Assembly: GCA_905210485.1 (NCBI GenBank)
Contig: CAJLXA010000018.1
Span: 1 to 34,636 of the forward strand
Reading direction: 5' to 3'
Source: an uncultured Eubacteriales bacterium
GTDB lineage: Bacteria > Bacillota > Clostridia > Oscillospirales > CAG-272
DNA: 34,636 nt
Made by a program: the position numbers and the translations under genes. The notes beneath the pieces were generated by a model. It searched no databases. It was not told the DNA's origin and saw nothing but the letters and a program-made list of their open reading frames with translations. Positions 7,412 to 14,735 of this stretch are shown here, piece by piece. Every line of letters begins with the position of its first letter. The first letter of the stretch is position 1.

Positions 7412-8407
7412 TTATTCATCAATGTCGGCGGAAGAAATTTCGGGTGTATCTTCGTCGGCCGCATCGGACAGTCCGACGTAAGATTCCGGCTCCGAGAAGT
7501 CTTCGCTCATATCGGGAAGAGTTTCGGCCTCGGTCGTCGGCGTATGTTCGGTCTTTTCAGCGGCGGAATCTTCCGTATCGGCAGAAGCGGCGGGATTTTC
7601 CGATTCAGGATTTTCTGTATTTTCCGATTCAGGATTTTCTGTATTTTCCGCGTCGGGATTTTCCGTATCGGCGGAAGCACCGGAATTTTCTGCTTCGGGA
7701 TCGGAGGCGCTTTCCGTCGGTTCTGCCGCGGTTCCGGCGTCGTCGATCGTCATCTGGTCGGCGTCGTAAGGAAGGCCAAGCGCGGTCTGTCCCATTTTGG
7801 CAAGCACTTCGTAGGATTCCTCCGAAGAGATGCCCGGAAGTTCATCAAGGGACGATAGTCCGAAAGAGCGCAGAAAACCGTCGGTCGTACCGTACAGAAC
7901 AGGACGGCCCGGCGCGTCGAGACGACCCTTGGCTTCGATCAGACCGCGTTCGAGAAGCGTTGTGACCGCATAGGTGCTGTCTACCGCACGGACGGCGTCC
8001 ACATAAGCGCGCGTCGTCGGCTGGTTGTAGGCGATGATGGCAAGCGCTTCGATACAGGAAGTGGAAAGACTGCCGCTTTTGCGGATACCGAGCGCAACGC
8101 GGATATGTTGCAGATATTCCTGTTTTGTGCAGAGTTGGCAGGTTTCTTCAAAAGCAAGCAGAATAATGCCGCGGTGAAGATCGGAATGGTTATAGGATTG
8201 CGCATAGGTATAAACGCGTTCACGCATAAGACTCGGTGACATTTCAAAAGGTTTGGCAAGTTGCGCATAGGTAAGCGGGTGACCTGCCGCGAAGAGAATG
8301 GCTTCAATAGCGGCGTCAATGTCGACCTCCTCCGATACCATTTCGTCAATGGAACCGCCGGTCTCTTCCTCATATTCGGTGAAATCATCAGTTTCCGCTA
8401 TTGTCAT
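7412..8407 (-). CDS. scpB: Segregation and condensation protein B with long acidic tail
   Basis: ScpB is the winged-helix partner that, with ScpA, completes the SMC condensin complex. The conserved body (VDIDAAIEAILFAAGHPL; ALAIIAYNQPTTRAYVDAVR; LIEAKGRLDAPGRPVLYGTT) spans about residues 28-215 and matches typical ScpB proteins of 180-200 residues. Here 331 residues are encoded. The extra 115 or so at the C-terminus are extremely acidic and built from Glu, Asp, Asn, Ser, Thr and Pro, including near-perfect copies of NPESENTE. The start at 8407 has AAGGAG 9 nt upstream and overlaps scpA by 20 nt. An alternative ATG at 8341 lacks such a site. The tail is unusual and is probably disordered. Confidence 0.93.
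   Translation of the reverse strand: MTIAETDDFTEYEEETGGSIDEMVSEEVDIDAAIEAILFAAGHPLTYAQLAKPFEMSPSLMRERVYTYAQSYNHSDLHRGIILLAFEETCQLCTKQEYLQHIRVALGIRKSGSLSTSCIEALAIIAYNQPTTRAYVDAVRAVDSTYAVTTLLERGLIEAKGRLDAPGRPVLYGTTDGFLRSFGLSSLDELPGISSEESYEVLAKMGQTALGLPYDADQMTIDDAGTAAEPTESASDPEAENSGASADTENPDAENTENPESENTENPESENPAASADTEDSAAEKTEHTPTTEAETLPDMSEDFSEPESYVGLSDAADEDTPEISSADIDE
7595..7666. repeat. 24-bp tandem repeat in scpB
   Basis: Two identical 24-bp units (7595-7618 and 7619-7642) and a third degenerate unit (to about 7666) lie in frame in the 3' part of scpB. They encode repeated acidic octapeptides (NPESENTE type) in the C-terminal tail. Units in multiples of three bases can vary in copy number by slippage without breaking the frame. 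Confidence 0.85.
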
Positions 8408-9197
8408 TGTCTACGGCTCCTTCTTTGTCAAATTCGCTTTCTGTCGGCGTTTCGGGGGGGATATAGTCGGGATTCATGCGGAAAAGAACAGTGAGTTCGA
8501 TCTCCCTATCTTCGTCGCTGTCGTCGAGACATATGAGTATGCGTTCCAATTTCACCAGTTCCAGTATACCCATAAAGGTGGCGATCAATTCAGGTTTGTC
8601 CTCCGCGTCTTTTAAAAGAAAGAAAAACGTACATTCTCCGTATCTGTCAAGCTTGTCTATCACTTCGTCGATCTTTTCTTCCACGGGAACGATGCGGCTT
8701 GTGATCAGCGGCGTAACGAGCGCTGTCGGTTTCGGTGTGTTGCGGATACGCAGAAGCATACGCGTCAACGCTTTGGCGAGCAACTGAGGATCAAGGTCGG
8801 ACGGAAGCCCTTTTTCTGCGGGGACTTCATCCTGATCTTTTGTGTAACGTCCTGAGTATTCGTCGTAAAGCGGCCGCAGTTCTTTCGCTTTTTCTTTGGC
8901 TTCTTTATAGAGTTCGAGGGCGTTGACGAGCGGTTTGCGCGGGTCTTCCCAACTGTCGGGGTCACGCGGCAGGAGCATCGCAGTTTTGATTTTGATAAGC
9001 TCGGATGCCATGATAATGAATTCGCCCGCAAGTTGCATATCGAAGGACTGATGTTCGTCGATATAGGCGAGATACTGATCGCAGATCTCCGCAATCGGAA
9101 TGTCGCGTATATCAATCTTCTTTTTTTGTATCATATCAAGAAGAACTTCGAGCGGACCCTCGTAAATATCAAGGCGATAATTGATTTCGTCGGCCAT
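8388..9197 (-). CDS. scpA: Segregation and condensation protein A (kleisin)
   Basis: ScpA is the bacterial kleisin that bridges the SMC heads and binds ScpB. The 269-residue protein has the conserved N-terminus YEGPLEVLLDMIQKKKIDI and the following EFIIMASELIKIKTAMLLP helix. It also has a charged linker rich in Lys and Glu, and the C-terminal winged helix (TFMGILELVKLERI). The length is close to family norm. The ribosome binding site AAGGAAAC lies 4-11 nt before the ATG. It overlaps scpB by 20 nt and follows the M50 protease gene by 20 nt. Its partner smc lies in the divergent cluster about 12.5 kb away in the same window. Confidence 0.95.
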   Translation of the reverse strand: MADEINYRLDIYEGPLEVLLDMIQKKKIDIRDIPIAEICDQYLAYIDEHQSFDMQLAGEFIIMASELIKIKTAMLLPRDPDSWEDPRKPLVNALELYKEAKEKAKELRPLYDEYSGRYTKDQDEVPAEKGLPSDLDPQLLAKALTRMLLRIRNTPKPTALVTPLITSRIVPVEEKIDEVIDKLDRYGECTFFFLLKDAEDKPELIATFMGILELVKLERILICLDDSDEDREIELTVLFRMNPDYIPPETPTESEFDKEGAVDNDNSGN

Positions 9198-9217
9198 AGT
9201 TGTTTCCTTTTTACTGT

Positions 9218-9916
9218 TTACGATAGGGGAATACGGAAGAGCAGTTTAAAGAGGCGCAGGATAAGATCGGAGAGCGGCGCGGTGACAGCCGAAAGGAAGC
9301 CGTCCGCAAATCCGAAATAAATCAGAACGAGAAGAACAATCTGGATATACCGTTCATAACGCATAATGCCGAAATAGTACTTGTCCGGTAAAAAAGCGAA
9401 CAGAACGCGCGAACCGTCAAAGGGCGGAATCGGCAAAAGATTAAAAACGGCAAGCGAGAGATTGAGAATATGAAACAGGTAAAAGAATTGGGCCAAAAGG
9501 CGGATCATGAACGAAAAGGGTAAAACGGAAATGCTGAAAAGCGGGATCCGCATAAGGGCGAGACAAAGGCAGTACAGAAAGCCGCCGATAACGGAAAGCG
9601 CAAGATTCATGCAGGGACCCGCCGCGGCGGATAGCGCCATACCACGCTTCGGATTTTTGAAGTACCGGCAGTCGATCGGGACGGGTTTTGCCCATCCGAC
9701 TCCGAAAAAGAACATGCAGACGGCGCCGAGCGGATCCATGTGCCGCAGTGGGTTCAGCGTAAGCCGCCCGTATCGCTTGGCGGTCGGATCGCCGAGTTTA
9801 TAGGCAACGAAGGCGTGCGACGCTTCATGCATGGTAAGAGCAATGATGACAATGGGCGCGGTAAGGAGAAAAGTCAGGGCATTATCAATGAAATAGGAAA
9901 GAAGCGAATTCGTCAT
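9218..9916 (-). CDS. Site-2 protease family zinc metalloprotease (M50)
   Basis: An integral membrane protein of 232 residues from this start. The zinc-binding motif HEASH (30-34) lies in the first helix. A second conserved block, LPIPPFDG with Asp167, supplies the third metal ligand. The proline- and glycine-rich loop around GWAKPVPID is typical of compact site-2 protease homologues (YwhC/Rv-type, without PDZ domain). About five to six helices are visible. The start is placed at ATG 9916, which overlaps the ysxC stop as ATGA, a common sign of translational coupling. The frame remains open for 12 more codons, but these lie in ysxC. The substrate is unknown. In many Clostridia this gene sits just before scpA, as here. 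Confidence 0.9.
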   Translation of the reverse strand: MTNSLLSYFIDNALTFLLTAPIVIIALTMHEASHAFVAYKLGDPTAKRYGRLTLNPLRHMDPLGAVCMFFFGVGWAKPVPIDCRYFKNPKRGMALSAAAGPCMNLALSVIGGFLYCLCLALMRIPLFSISVLPFSFMIRLLAQFFYLFHILNLSLAVFNLLPIPPFDGSRVLFAFLPDKYYFGIMRYERYIQIVLLVLIYFGFADGFLSAVTAPLSDLILRLFKLLFRIPLS

Positions 9917-10521
9917 GTGCCGTTCCCCAGAGCCGCATAGATTTCGTTCCACACTTTTTCTTTTCCCAGACCCGTTTCGGAAGAAAAGGGGATGGCCGTG
10001 ATTCCGGCGCGGTCGAGATGTGTTTCCTGAATGTCTTTCAGCGCTTTTTCGAGAGCGTTTTTACTGAGTTTATCCGCTTTTGTGGCAATGACGCGGAACG
10101 GGATTCTGGCGTCGATCAGATAATTTATCATCATGATGTCATCATCGGTAAGGCCGATGCGCACGTCGATAAGCTGTAACACCGTTTTCAGCGCGTCGGG
10201 ACTGGGGTTTTTCGTGAAATATCCATCAGTCAGCATGGACCATTTTTCTTTTTCGGACAACGGCCGTTTGGCAAAACCGTAACCGGGCAGATCAACAAAA
10301 TACAGTTTGCGGTCGATGTCGTAAAAATTCACGGTAATGGTTTTTCCCGGCATACTGCTGACGCGCGCCAGTTTTTTTCGTCCGAGCAGAGTATTAAGAA
10401 GTGAACTTTTTCCGACGTTGGAACGGCCGGAAAAAGCAATCTGGGGCGTCGTTTCACGCGGAAACTGCGTAATGTTGCCTGCGGACAGGCGAAGCGTTAC
10501 ATTGTTCGGATTGATTTTCAT
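9913..10521 (-). CDS. ysxC: Ribosome biogenesis GTP-binding protein YsxC/EngB
   Basis: YsxC is an essential TRAFAC GTPase that helps assemble the 50S subunit. The 202-residue protein has G1 GRSNVGKSS at 32-40, G3 DLPGYG at 77-82 and G4 TKAD at 147-150, and a late SSETG G5 region. The length is typical. It starts 4 nt after the lon stop, which matches the widespread lon-ysxC pairing in Bacillota. It ends in an ATGA overlap with the M50 protease gene. Confidence 0.95.
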   Translation of the reverse strand: MKINPNNVTLRLSAGNITQFPRETTPQIAFSGRSNVGKSSLLNTLLGRKKLARVSSMPGKTITVNFYDIDRKLYFVDLPGYGFAKRPLSEKEKWSMLTDGYFTKNPSPDALKTVLQLIDVRIGLTDDDIMMINYLIDARIPFRVIATKADKLSKNALEKALKDIQETHLDRAGITAIPFSSETGLGKEKVWNEIYAALGNGT

Positions 10522-10525
10522 GCGG

Positions 10526-12937
10526 TTATCTCACTTCACATGCGGATATTGTATTTTTCGTATCGGGGAGCGGGATGGCGGCCGGGAAAGGCTTGTTCTC
10601 AACCGGCGCTTTTTCGGGAAGAAGCGCATAGCGGAGATTATCCTCCACCGTATCGCAAAGAATGAAACGGAGTCCGGCGCGCGCGTCTTTATCAATATCG
10701 TCAAGATCGCGTTCGTTTTCACGGGGAATAAGAACCGTGGTGACGCCGGCGGAATAAGCGGCCAGCGTTTTTTCCTTAAGTCCGCCGATCGGAAGCACTT
10801 TGCCGTGCAGGGAGACTTCGCCGGTCATGGCAACATCACGGCGCACGGGGCGGCCGGTCAGGGCAGAGACAAGGGCGCATGTCATGGTAACGCCGGCGGA
10901 AGGACCGTCTTTCGGTACGGCGCCTTCGGGAAAATGAATGTGAATATCTTTCGTTTTATAGAAAGTCGGGTCGATATGATAACGGTCGGCAATCGTGCGG
11001 ACGTAACTTAACGCGATTTCGGCCGATTCTTTCATAACATCGCCGAGCGATCCCGTCAGATTCAGTTTGCCCGTTCCTTCCATCACGGCGACTTCCACTT
11101 TCAGAAGGTCGCCGCCCGCAACGGTATAAGCGAGGCCGTTTACAACGCCTACAGGATCGGTTTCGTCGATGGTTTCGGGCAGTATTTTGCGTTTTCCGAG
11201 ATATGCGTTGACCGCGGCATGGTCAAGTTTTACGGATTTCAGTTTGCCTGTGGCAATGTCTTTAGCCGCTTTGCGGCAAAGAGAGGCGATCTCCCGTTCG
11301 AGATTACGGACGCCGGCTTCGCGCGTATAGCCTTCAATCACTTCGATGAGTCCGTCGGGAAGCAATGCAAACTGACGTTTTGTCAGTCCGTGGCGTTTCA
11401 TCTGTTTCGGGATCAGATGATGGTTGGCGATGTCAATCTTTTCACGGCGGGAATATGTGCCGAGTTCAATGACCTCCATGCGGTCAAGAAGCGGTTCGGG
11501 GATTCCCGCGTATTCGTTGGCGGTGGCGATGAACATACAGTCCGACAGGTCGACCGGGAACTCTATGTAGTGATCGCGGAAGAATTTGTTCTGTTCGGGG
11601 TCGAGAACTTCGAGAAGCGCCGAGGCCGGGTCGCCGCGGCTGTCGTTTGCCAGTTTGTCGATCTCATCAAGAACAATCAGCGGATTCATACTGCCGGCGT
11701 TGGTGATGGCGTCAATAATACGGCCGGGCATGGCGCCGACATATGTTTTGCGATGGCCGCGGATATCGGCTTCGTCACGGATACCGCCGAGCGAAACGCG
11801 GGCATATTTACGTCCGAGGGCACGGGCAACCGAAGCGGCGATAGATGTTTTGCCGACGCCGGGCGGGCCTACGAGACAGAGAATCTGATTTTTGACATCG
11901 GGAGACAGTTGCCGTACCGCGATATATTCGAGAATACGCTCCTTGACCTTATCCATGCCGTCATGATCGGCATTCAGTATTTTTTCCGCTTTGGCGACGT
12001 CCGGTTGTTCGCGCGTGGTTTTACCGAGCGGCAATTCAAGACAGATATCGAGATAATTGCGCAATACCGTGCTTTCGGCGGCGCCGAAAGGCGTTTTGTC
12101 GAGGCGGGTGAGTTCTTTGTAAAGTTTGGCCTTTACCTCATCGGGAAAGCCGGAAGCGTCGATTTTTGTGCGGTATTCTTCAATTTCGTCGTCATCTTCG
12201 CCGAGTTCTTCCTGAATCGCCTTGACCTGTTCGCGAAGAAAATATTCTTTCTGATGATCGTCCATACGCGTTTTGACCTTACGGTGAATCTGCGCTTCCG
12301 TGCGGAGAATATCTCCTTCGGCTTCGAGAATATCGCCGAGCAGGGTCAGGCGGCGGCCGACGGAGGCGGCCTCCAGAATCTTCTGTTTATGGCGGAAATC
12401 GAAAACAATGGCGGACGCGATAAAATCGGCGAAAAGACCGGGATTTTCAATCTCGTTTGCCGCTTTTATAATTTCGTCGGGAACAGGAGCGCCTTCTTTT
12501 TTGAAATCCGCAATATATTGGCGCACGACGTTCATCATGGCGAGCTGTTCGCCCGTCGGATCGGACGGAGCGGAAACCGTGCGGCAATGCACGGTTGCCA
12601 TCGGACATTCGCCCGAAAGCGAAAGCGTTCTGATGCGGGCGCGGCACAGGCCTTCAAAAAGAGCGGTGACTTCGCCGTCATCGTTTTTGCCGATCTTTTT
12701 AATGACCGCTACGGTGCCGACCGTATACAGATCGGACGCCGCGGGGGTTTCTACATGCGCGTCTTTTTGCGTAACGAGAAAAACGTGACCTTCGCCTGCG
12801 GAAGCGTGAAGCAGAGCGTTTTTGGAAAAGTCACGGAACATTTCAAGACTGAGTTGTACGCCGGGAAAGGCCACAAGGCCGCGCAGGGGTATGACAGGAA
12901 GCGTTACACAGTCGGTATAAGTATTTTCTTTTTTCAT
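10526..12937 (-). CDS. lon: ATP-dependent protease Lon (LonA)
   Basis: Lon is a cytoplasmic AAA+ serine protease that degrades misfolded and regulatory proteins. From ATG 12937 the protein has 803 residues. It has the N-terminal substrate domain (LPVIPLRGLVAFPG), Walker A GPPGVGKT at 357-364 and Walker B LIVLDEIDKL. The proteolytic domain has Ser680 in DGPSAG and the catalytic Lys723 in the GGLKEK motif. This start has GAGG 8 nt upstream. The frame is open for 16 codons further, but those lack a ribosome binding site and are unlike Lon. It is the first gene of the leftward cluster, preceded by its own likely promoter at about 13030 and by a terminator that isolates it from an upstream small RNA. 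Confidence 0.96.
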   Translation of the reverse strand: MKKENTYTDCVTLPVIPLRGLVAFPGVQLSLEMFRDFSKNALLHASAGEGHVFLVTQKDAHVETPAASDLYTVGTVAVIKKIGKNDDGEVTALFEGLCRARIRTLSLSGECPMATVHCRTVSAPSDPTGEQLAMMNVVRQYIADFKKEGAPVPDEIIKAANEIENPGLFADFIASAIVFDFRHKQKILEAASVGRRLTLLGDILEAEGDILRTEAQIHRKVKTRMDDHQKEYFLREQVKAIQEELGEDDDEIEEYRTKIDASGFPDEVKAKLYKELTRLDKTPFGAAESTVLRNYLDICLELPLGKTTREQPDVAKAEKILNADHDGMDKVKERILEYIAVRQLSPDVKNQILCLVGPPGVGKTSIAASVARALGRKYARVSLGGIRDEADIRGHRKTYVGAMPGRIIDAITNAGSMNPLIVLDEIDKLANDSRGDPASALLEVLDPEQNKFFRDHYIEFPVDLSDCMFIATANEYAGIPEPLLDRMEVIELGTYSRREKIDIANHHLIPKQMKRHGLTKRQFALLPDGLIEVIEGYTREAGVRNLEREIASLCRKAAKDIATGKLKSVKLDHAAVNAYLGKRKILPETIDETDPVGVVNGLAYTVAGGDLLKVEVAVMEGTGKLNLTGSLGDVMKESAEIALSYVRTIADRYHIDPTFYKTKDIHIHFPEGAVPKDGPSAGVTMTCALVSALTGRPVRRDVAMTGEVSLHGKVLPIGGLKEKTLAAYSAGVTTVLIPRENERDLDDIDKDARAGLRFILCDTVEDNLRYALLPEKAPVENKPFPAAIPLPDTKNTISACEVR

Positions 12938-13025
12938 GGGGTGATCCTCACCGGGAATGGATTTTTGAGTCGGACGGCGGTACATTCTTTCCTGAAGAAG
13001 AGCGCCGTATATATAACTCTTGAAT

Positions 13026-13056
13026 ATTATAGCACATAAAATATGAAATTGCTATA
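13026..13056 (-). promoter_or_regulatory. Probable lon promoter with overlapping dyad
   Basis: On the minus strand a perfect TATAAT (13031-13026) precedes lon by about 90 nt, but no good -35 box lies at 17 nt (TAGCAA). An inverted repeat TATAGC-N17-GCTATA (13028-13033 and 13051-13056) covers both the -10 and the -35 position, so an activator or repressor may act here. I see no CIRCE or CtsR operator. The T-rich DNA upstream could act as an UP element. Confidence 0.55.
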
Positions 13057-13091
13057 GTTAAAAAGAAAAAATTACGTGAAAAATCTACGAC

Positions 13092-13128
13092 AAAAAAGCG
13101 CTTTGCGTTTTAAGCGTCTGCAAAGCGC
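13092..13128 (-). terminator. Intrinsic terminator upstream of lon
   Basis: A 9-bp perfect stem (GCGCTTTGC with GCAAAGCGC, 13-nt loop) is followed on the minus strand by six T residues. It lies between the small-RNA locus and the lon promoter. It would stop read-through from the small RNA into lon, or terminate a longer form of that RNA. Confidence 0.88.
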
Positions 13129-13140
13129 CGGATAAGGTGC

Positions 13141-13227
13141 AAAAAACAAAAGCACAAGTGCCATGTTCCTCCGTGGAAGAGTATCATAAGATTGATACTT
13201 CGGCGGTATGCGTCACTCGTGTTTGCG
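13141..13227 (-). ncRNA. Predicted small RNA between lon and infC, family not recognised
   Basis: A transcript of about 87 nt is predicted, from the start set by a consensus promoter (13262-13234) to a U run at 13146-13141. It can fold into one long rod. The ends pair as CACGAGTG with CACTTGTG (8 bp, one GU), flanked by AAA/TTT. The middle has CCG/CGG and GAAG/CUUC pairs around an asymmetric bubble. The tip is AGTATCA pairing with TGATACT over a 6-nt loop. The closing stem followed by TTTTGTTTTTT acts as a terminator, and a second terminator lies 13-50 nt further. The bubble exposes CGGAGGAACA. It lacks the SRP RNA core and I could not match it to 6S RNA or a riboswitch. It could also be a leader upstream of lon. 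Confidence 0.62.
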
Positions 13228-13233
13228 TGAAAT

Positions 13234-13262
13234 ATTATAGCGTATCGCAAGGGAATTGTAAA
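13234..13262 (-). promoter_or_regulatory. Consensus promoter of the predicted small RNA
   Basis: On the minus strand TTTACA (13262-13257), a 17-nt spacer and TATAAT (13239-13234) make a near-consensus sigma-A promoter, with A/T tracts upstream at 13275-13320. The expected start falls at about 13227, exactly at the beginning of the predicted RNA rod. Confidence 0.82.
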
Positions 13263-13356
13263 GCAGTAGAATCCACAATTTTTTTCGGAATATTTTGTGA
13301 AAAAAAGAGATTTTCATAAAAAAGCGAAAAGCGGGAAGAAAAAATACGAAAACCTA

Positions 13357-13385
13357 TTGACAAATGAAAACGGAAATGCTACAAT
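13357..13385 (+). promoter_or_regulatory. infC operon promoter
   Basis: TTGACA (13357-13362), a 17-nt spacer and TACAAT (13380-13385) form a strong sigma-A promoter. Transcription should start at about 13392 and produce a leader of roughly 140 nt before the infC start codon. Confidence 0.92.
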
Positions 13386-13391
13386 ATGGAC

Positions 13392-13521
13392 GTTCGGCAG
13401 ATTGGATGCCGGAAAAAGCAGAATGTTCCGTTCTCACCATACCGCAAGGGCGCGTATGGTTTCATCATATGTATTTGATGCGCGCGGAAGTTTTCTGCGC
13501 GCTTATTTTTATTTTCGATAC
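13392..13521 (+). promoter_or_regulatory. infC-rpmI-rplT leader, probable L20-type autoregulatory leader
   Basis: The leader between the promoter and the infC ribosome binding site contains an upstream folded part, including ACCATAC (13436-13442) pairing with GTATGGT (13454-13460), and ends in an intrinsic terminator (13480-13515). In Bacillota, IF3-L35-L20 operons are commonly controlled by ribosomal protein L20 binding to such a leader and causing premature termination. Position and layout fit that model. I did not align it with the Rfam L20 leader family, so this assignment rests on context. Confidence 0.68.
13480..13515 (+). terminator. Attenuator terminator in the infC leader
   Basis: GCGCGCGGAA (13480-13489) pairs with TTCTGCGCGC (13493-13502), giving 10 bp with one GU and a 3-nt loop, followed by TTATTTTTATTTT. 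It lies between a strong promoter and the infC ribosome binding site, so it must be read through for expression, which indicates attenuation control. Confidence 0.88.
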
Positions 13522-13535
13522 GGAGGTATACGACT

Positions 13536-14057
13536 ATCAGCAGCACGAAGGATTTGCAGATCAACGACGATATTCATGTAAAGGAAGCACGTATCGTCGG
13601 ACCGAACAGCGAACAGCTCGGCATTATGACATTGAACGACGCAAAGGAATATGCTTATTCCCGCGATCTTGATCTTGTATTGATCGCGCCGACCGCCGTT
13701 CCTCCCGTCTGCCGCGTTATGGACTACGGTAAGTTCCGTTTTGAACGCGAAAAGCGCGAAAAGGAAGCCAAGAAGAATCAGCAGGTCGTTAAGGTGAAAG
13801 AAGTGCAGCTTTCCTGCCGCATTGATACGCATGACTTTGAAACGCGCGTCAATCACGCAAAAAGATTTCTTGCGGGCGGCGATAAAGTGAAAGCGGTTAT
13901 TCGTTTCAAGGGACGCGAAATGTCGCATACCGAGATTGGTCTTGACGTCATCAACCGTTTTATTGAAGCGTGTGCCGAGGTCGGTACGACAGATAAGGGA
14001 GCGACGATGGACGGCCGGTTCATGTCGGTTCTGCTTGTGCCTGTAAAGGCAAAATAA
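13536..14057 (+). CDS. infC: Translation initiation factor IF-3, probable AUC start
   Basis: IF-3 binds the 30S subunit and checks start codon-anticodon pairing. The protein has the N-terminal domain (QINDDIHVKEARIVG), the basic linker helix (FEREKREKEAKKNQ) and the C-terminal domain (SCRIDTHDFETRVNHAKRFL; RFKGREM), 173 residues in all. No ATG, GTG or TTG lies at the right distance from the GGAGG at 13522-13526. A TTG at 13554 is 27 nt away. The in-frame ATC at 13536 is 9 nt away and gives the usual extra N-terminal SSTKDLQIN. Rare AUU/AUC starts are known for infC and let IF-3 repress its own translation. The gene heads an operon with rpmI and rplT. Confidence 0.93.
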   Translation: MSSTKDLQINDDIHVKEARIVGPNSEQLGIMTLNDAKEYAYSRDLDLVLIAPTAVPPVCRVMDYGKFRFEREKREKEAKKNQQVVKVKEVQLSCRIDTHDFETRVNHAKRFLAGGDKVKAVIRFKGREMSHTEIGLDVINRFIEACAEVGTTDKGATMDGRFMSVLLVPVKAK

Positions 14058-14145
14058 ATCCATAGTTTACGATATTCAGTTATTTGAATTTGTATAAAAT
14101 ATCCGACCGTCGTCGGACAACTAAATTGGTTAAGGAGAAAAACAA

Positions 14146-14340
14146 ATGGCAAAGATCAAAACGCATAAAGCGTCCGCAAAAAGATTTGACGTGACCGGAA
14201 CCGGTAAAGTGAAATTGAATCATACCAATCGCCGTCACAAACTCGGCCTGAAGACCGCAAAGCGTAAAAGAGGACTGCGCAAAGGCGCAACCCTGAGCGA
14301 AAGCTTCGCACCCGCTATCAGAACGCTTATCCAGAAGTGA
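14146..14340 (+). CDS. rpmI: 50S ribosomal protein L35
   Basis: A 64-residue basic protein with the L35 pattern KTHKASAKRF, then GTGKVKLNH and the conserved KRKRGLRKGA segment. Length is normal. AAGGAG lies 9 nt before the ATG. The 88-nt gap after infC has a 6-bp hairpin (TCCGAC/GTCGGA, 14102-14117) that could help adjust expression relative to infC. rplT follows after 36 nt. Confidence 0.96.
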   Translation: MAKIKTHKASAKRFDVTGTGKVKLNHTNRRHKLGLKTAKRKRGLRKGATLSESFAPAIRTLIQK

Positions 14341-14376
14341 TAAGACAACGGAAAAGGATTTAGGAGGAAACATAAG

Positions 14377-14730
14377 ATGGCAAGAGTTAAAGGCGCAATG
14401 ATGACGCGCAAAAGAAGAAACAGCGTACTGAAAGCAGCAAAAGGCTACTTCGGCGCAAAGAGCAAACATTTCCGCATGGCCAAACAGGCCGTGATGAAGA
14501 GCGGTAACTACGCATTCGTAGGCCGTAAGAGAAAAAAGAGAGATTTCCGTCAGCTGTGGATCGCCCGCATTTCCGCACAGGCGAAAGTTTGCGGAATCAA
14601 CTATTCCACGATGATGCACGGCCTGAAGAAAGCCGGTATTGATTTGAACCGCAAGATGCTTGCCGAGATCGCCGTTTCCGATAAGGAAGCGTTTGCCGCA
14701 CTTGCCGAAAAGGCTAAGGCAGCCGTTTAA
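14377..14730 (+). CDS. rplT: 50S ribosomal protein L20
   Basis: L20 is an early assembly protein of the 50S subunit and, in Bacillota, the usual repressor of its own operon through the leader RNA. The 117-residue sequence is typical: the basic N-terminal helix MARVKGAMMTRKRRNSVLK, then AKGYFGAKSKHFRMAKQAV, RRKKRDFRQLWIARI and GLKKAGIDLNRKMLAE. AGGAGG precedes the ATG by 9 nt. A strong terminator begins 6 nt after the stop, closing the infC-rpmI-rplT unit. Confidence 0.97.
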   Translation: MARVKGAMMTRKRRNSVLKAAKGYFGAKSKHFRMAKQAVMKSGNYAFVGRKRKKRDFRQLWIARISAQAKVCGINYSTMMHGLKKAGIDLNRKMLAEIAVSDKEAFAALAEKAKAAV

Positions 14731-14735
14731 AAAAT

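Noticed and set aside
7351..7965. Arg/Phe-rich open frames on the plus strand opposite scpB
   Set aside because: They are produced by the in-frame repeat of the scpB tail read on the other strand.
11219..13039. 606-codon open frame on the plus strand opposite lon
   Set aside because: It is antisense to a complete Lon protease with all catalytic motifs and has no recognisable domain.
12938..13091. CIRCE or CtsR operator upstream of lon
   Set aside because: No TTAGCACTC-type or GGTCAAA tandem sequence is present.
13092..13164. Micro-ORF with GGAGG-AAC-ATG inside the predicted small RNA
   Set aside because: The spacing of 3 nt is too short, the frame runs through two terminators, and the encoded peptide is not convincing.
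13092..13262. Identification of the lon-infC RNA as SRP RNA, 6S RNA, tmRNA or T-box
   Set aside because: None of the conserved cores (GGAAGCAGC of SRP, the T-box GGTGG motif, tRNA-like ends of tmRNA) is present, and it is too short for standard 6S RNA.
14058..14145. Separate promoter for rpmI-rplT
   Set aside because: The TATAAA at 14093-14098 has no -35 box at a usable distance; only a small hairpin is seen.
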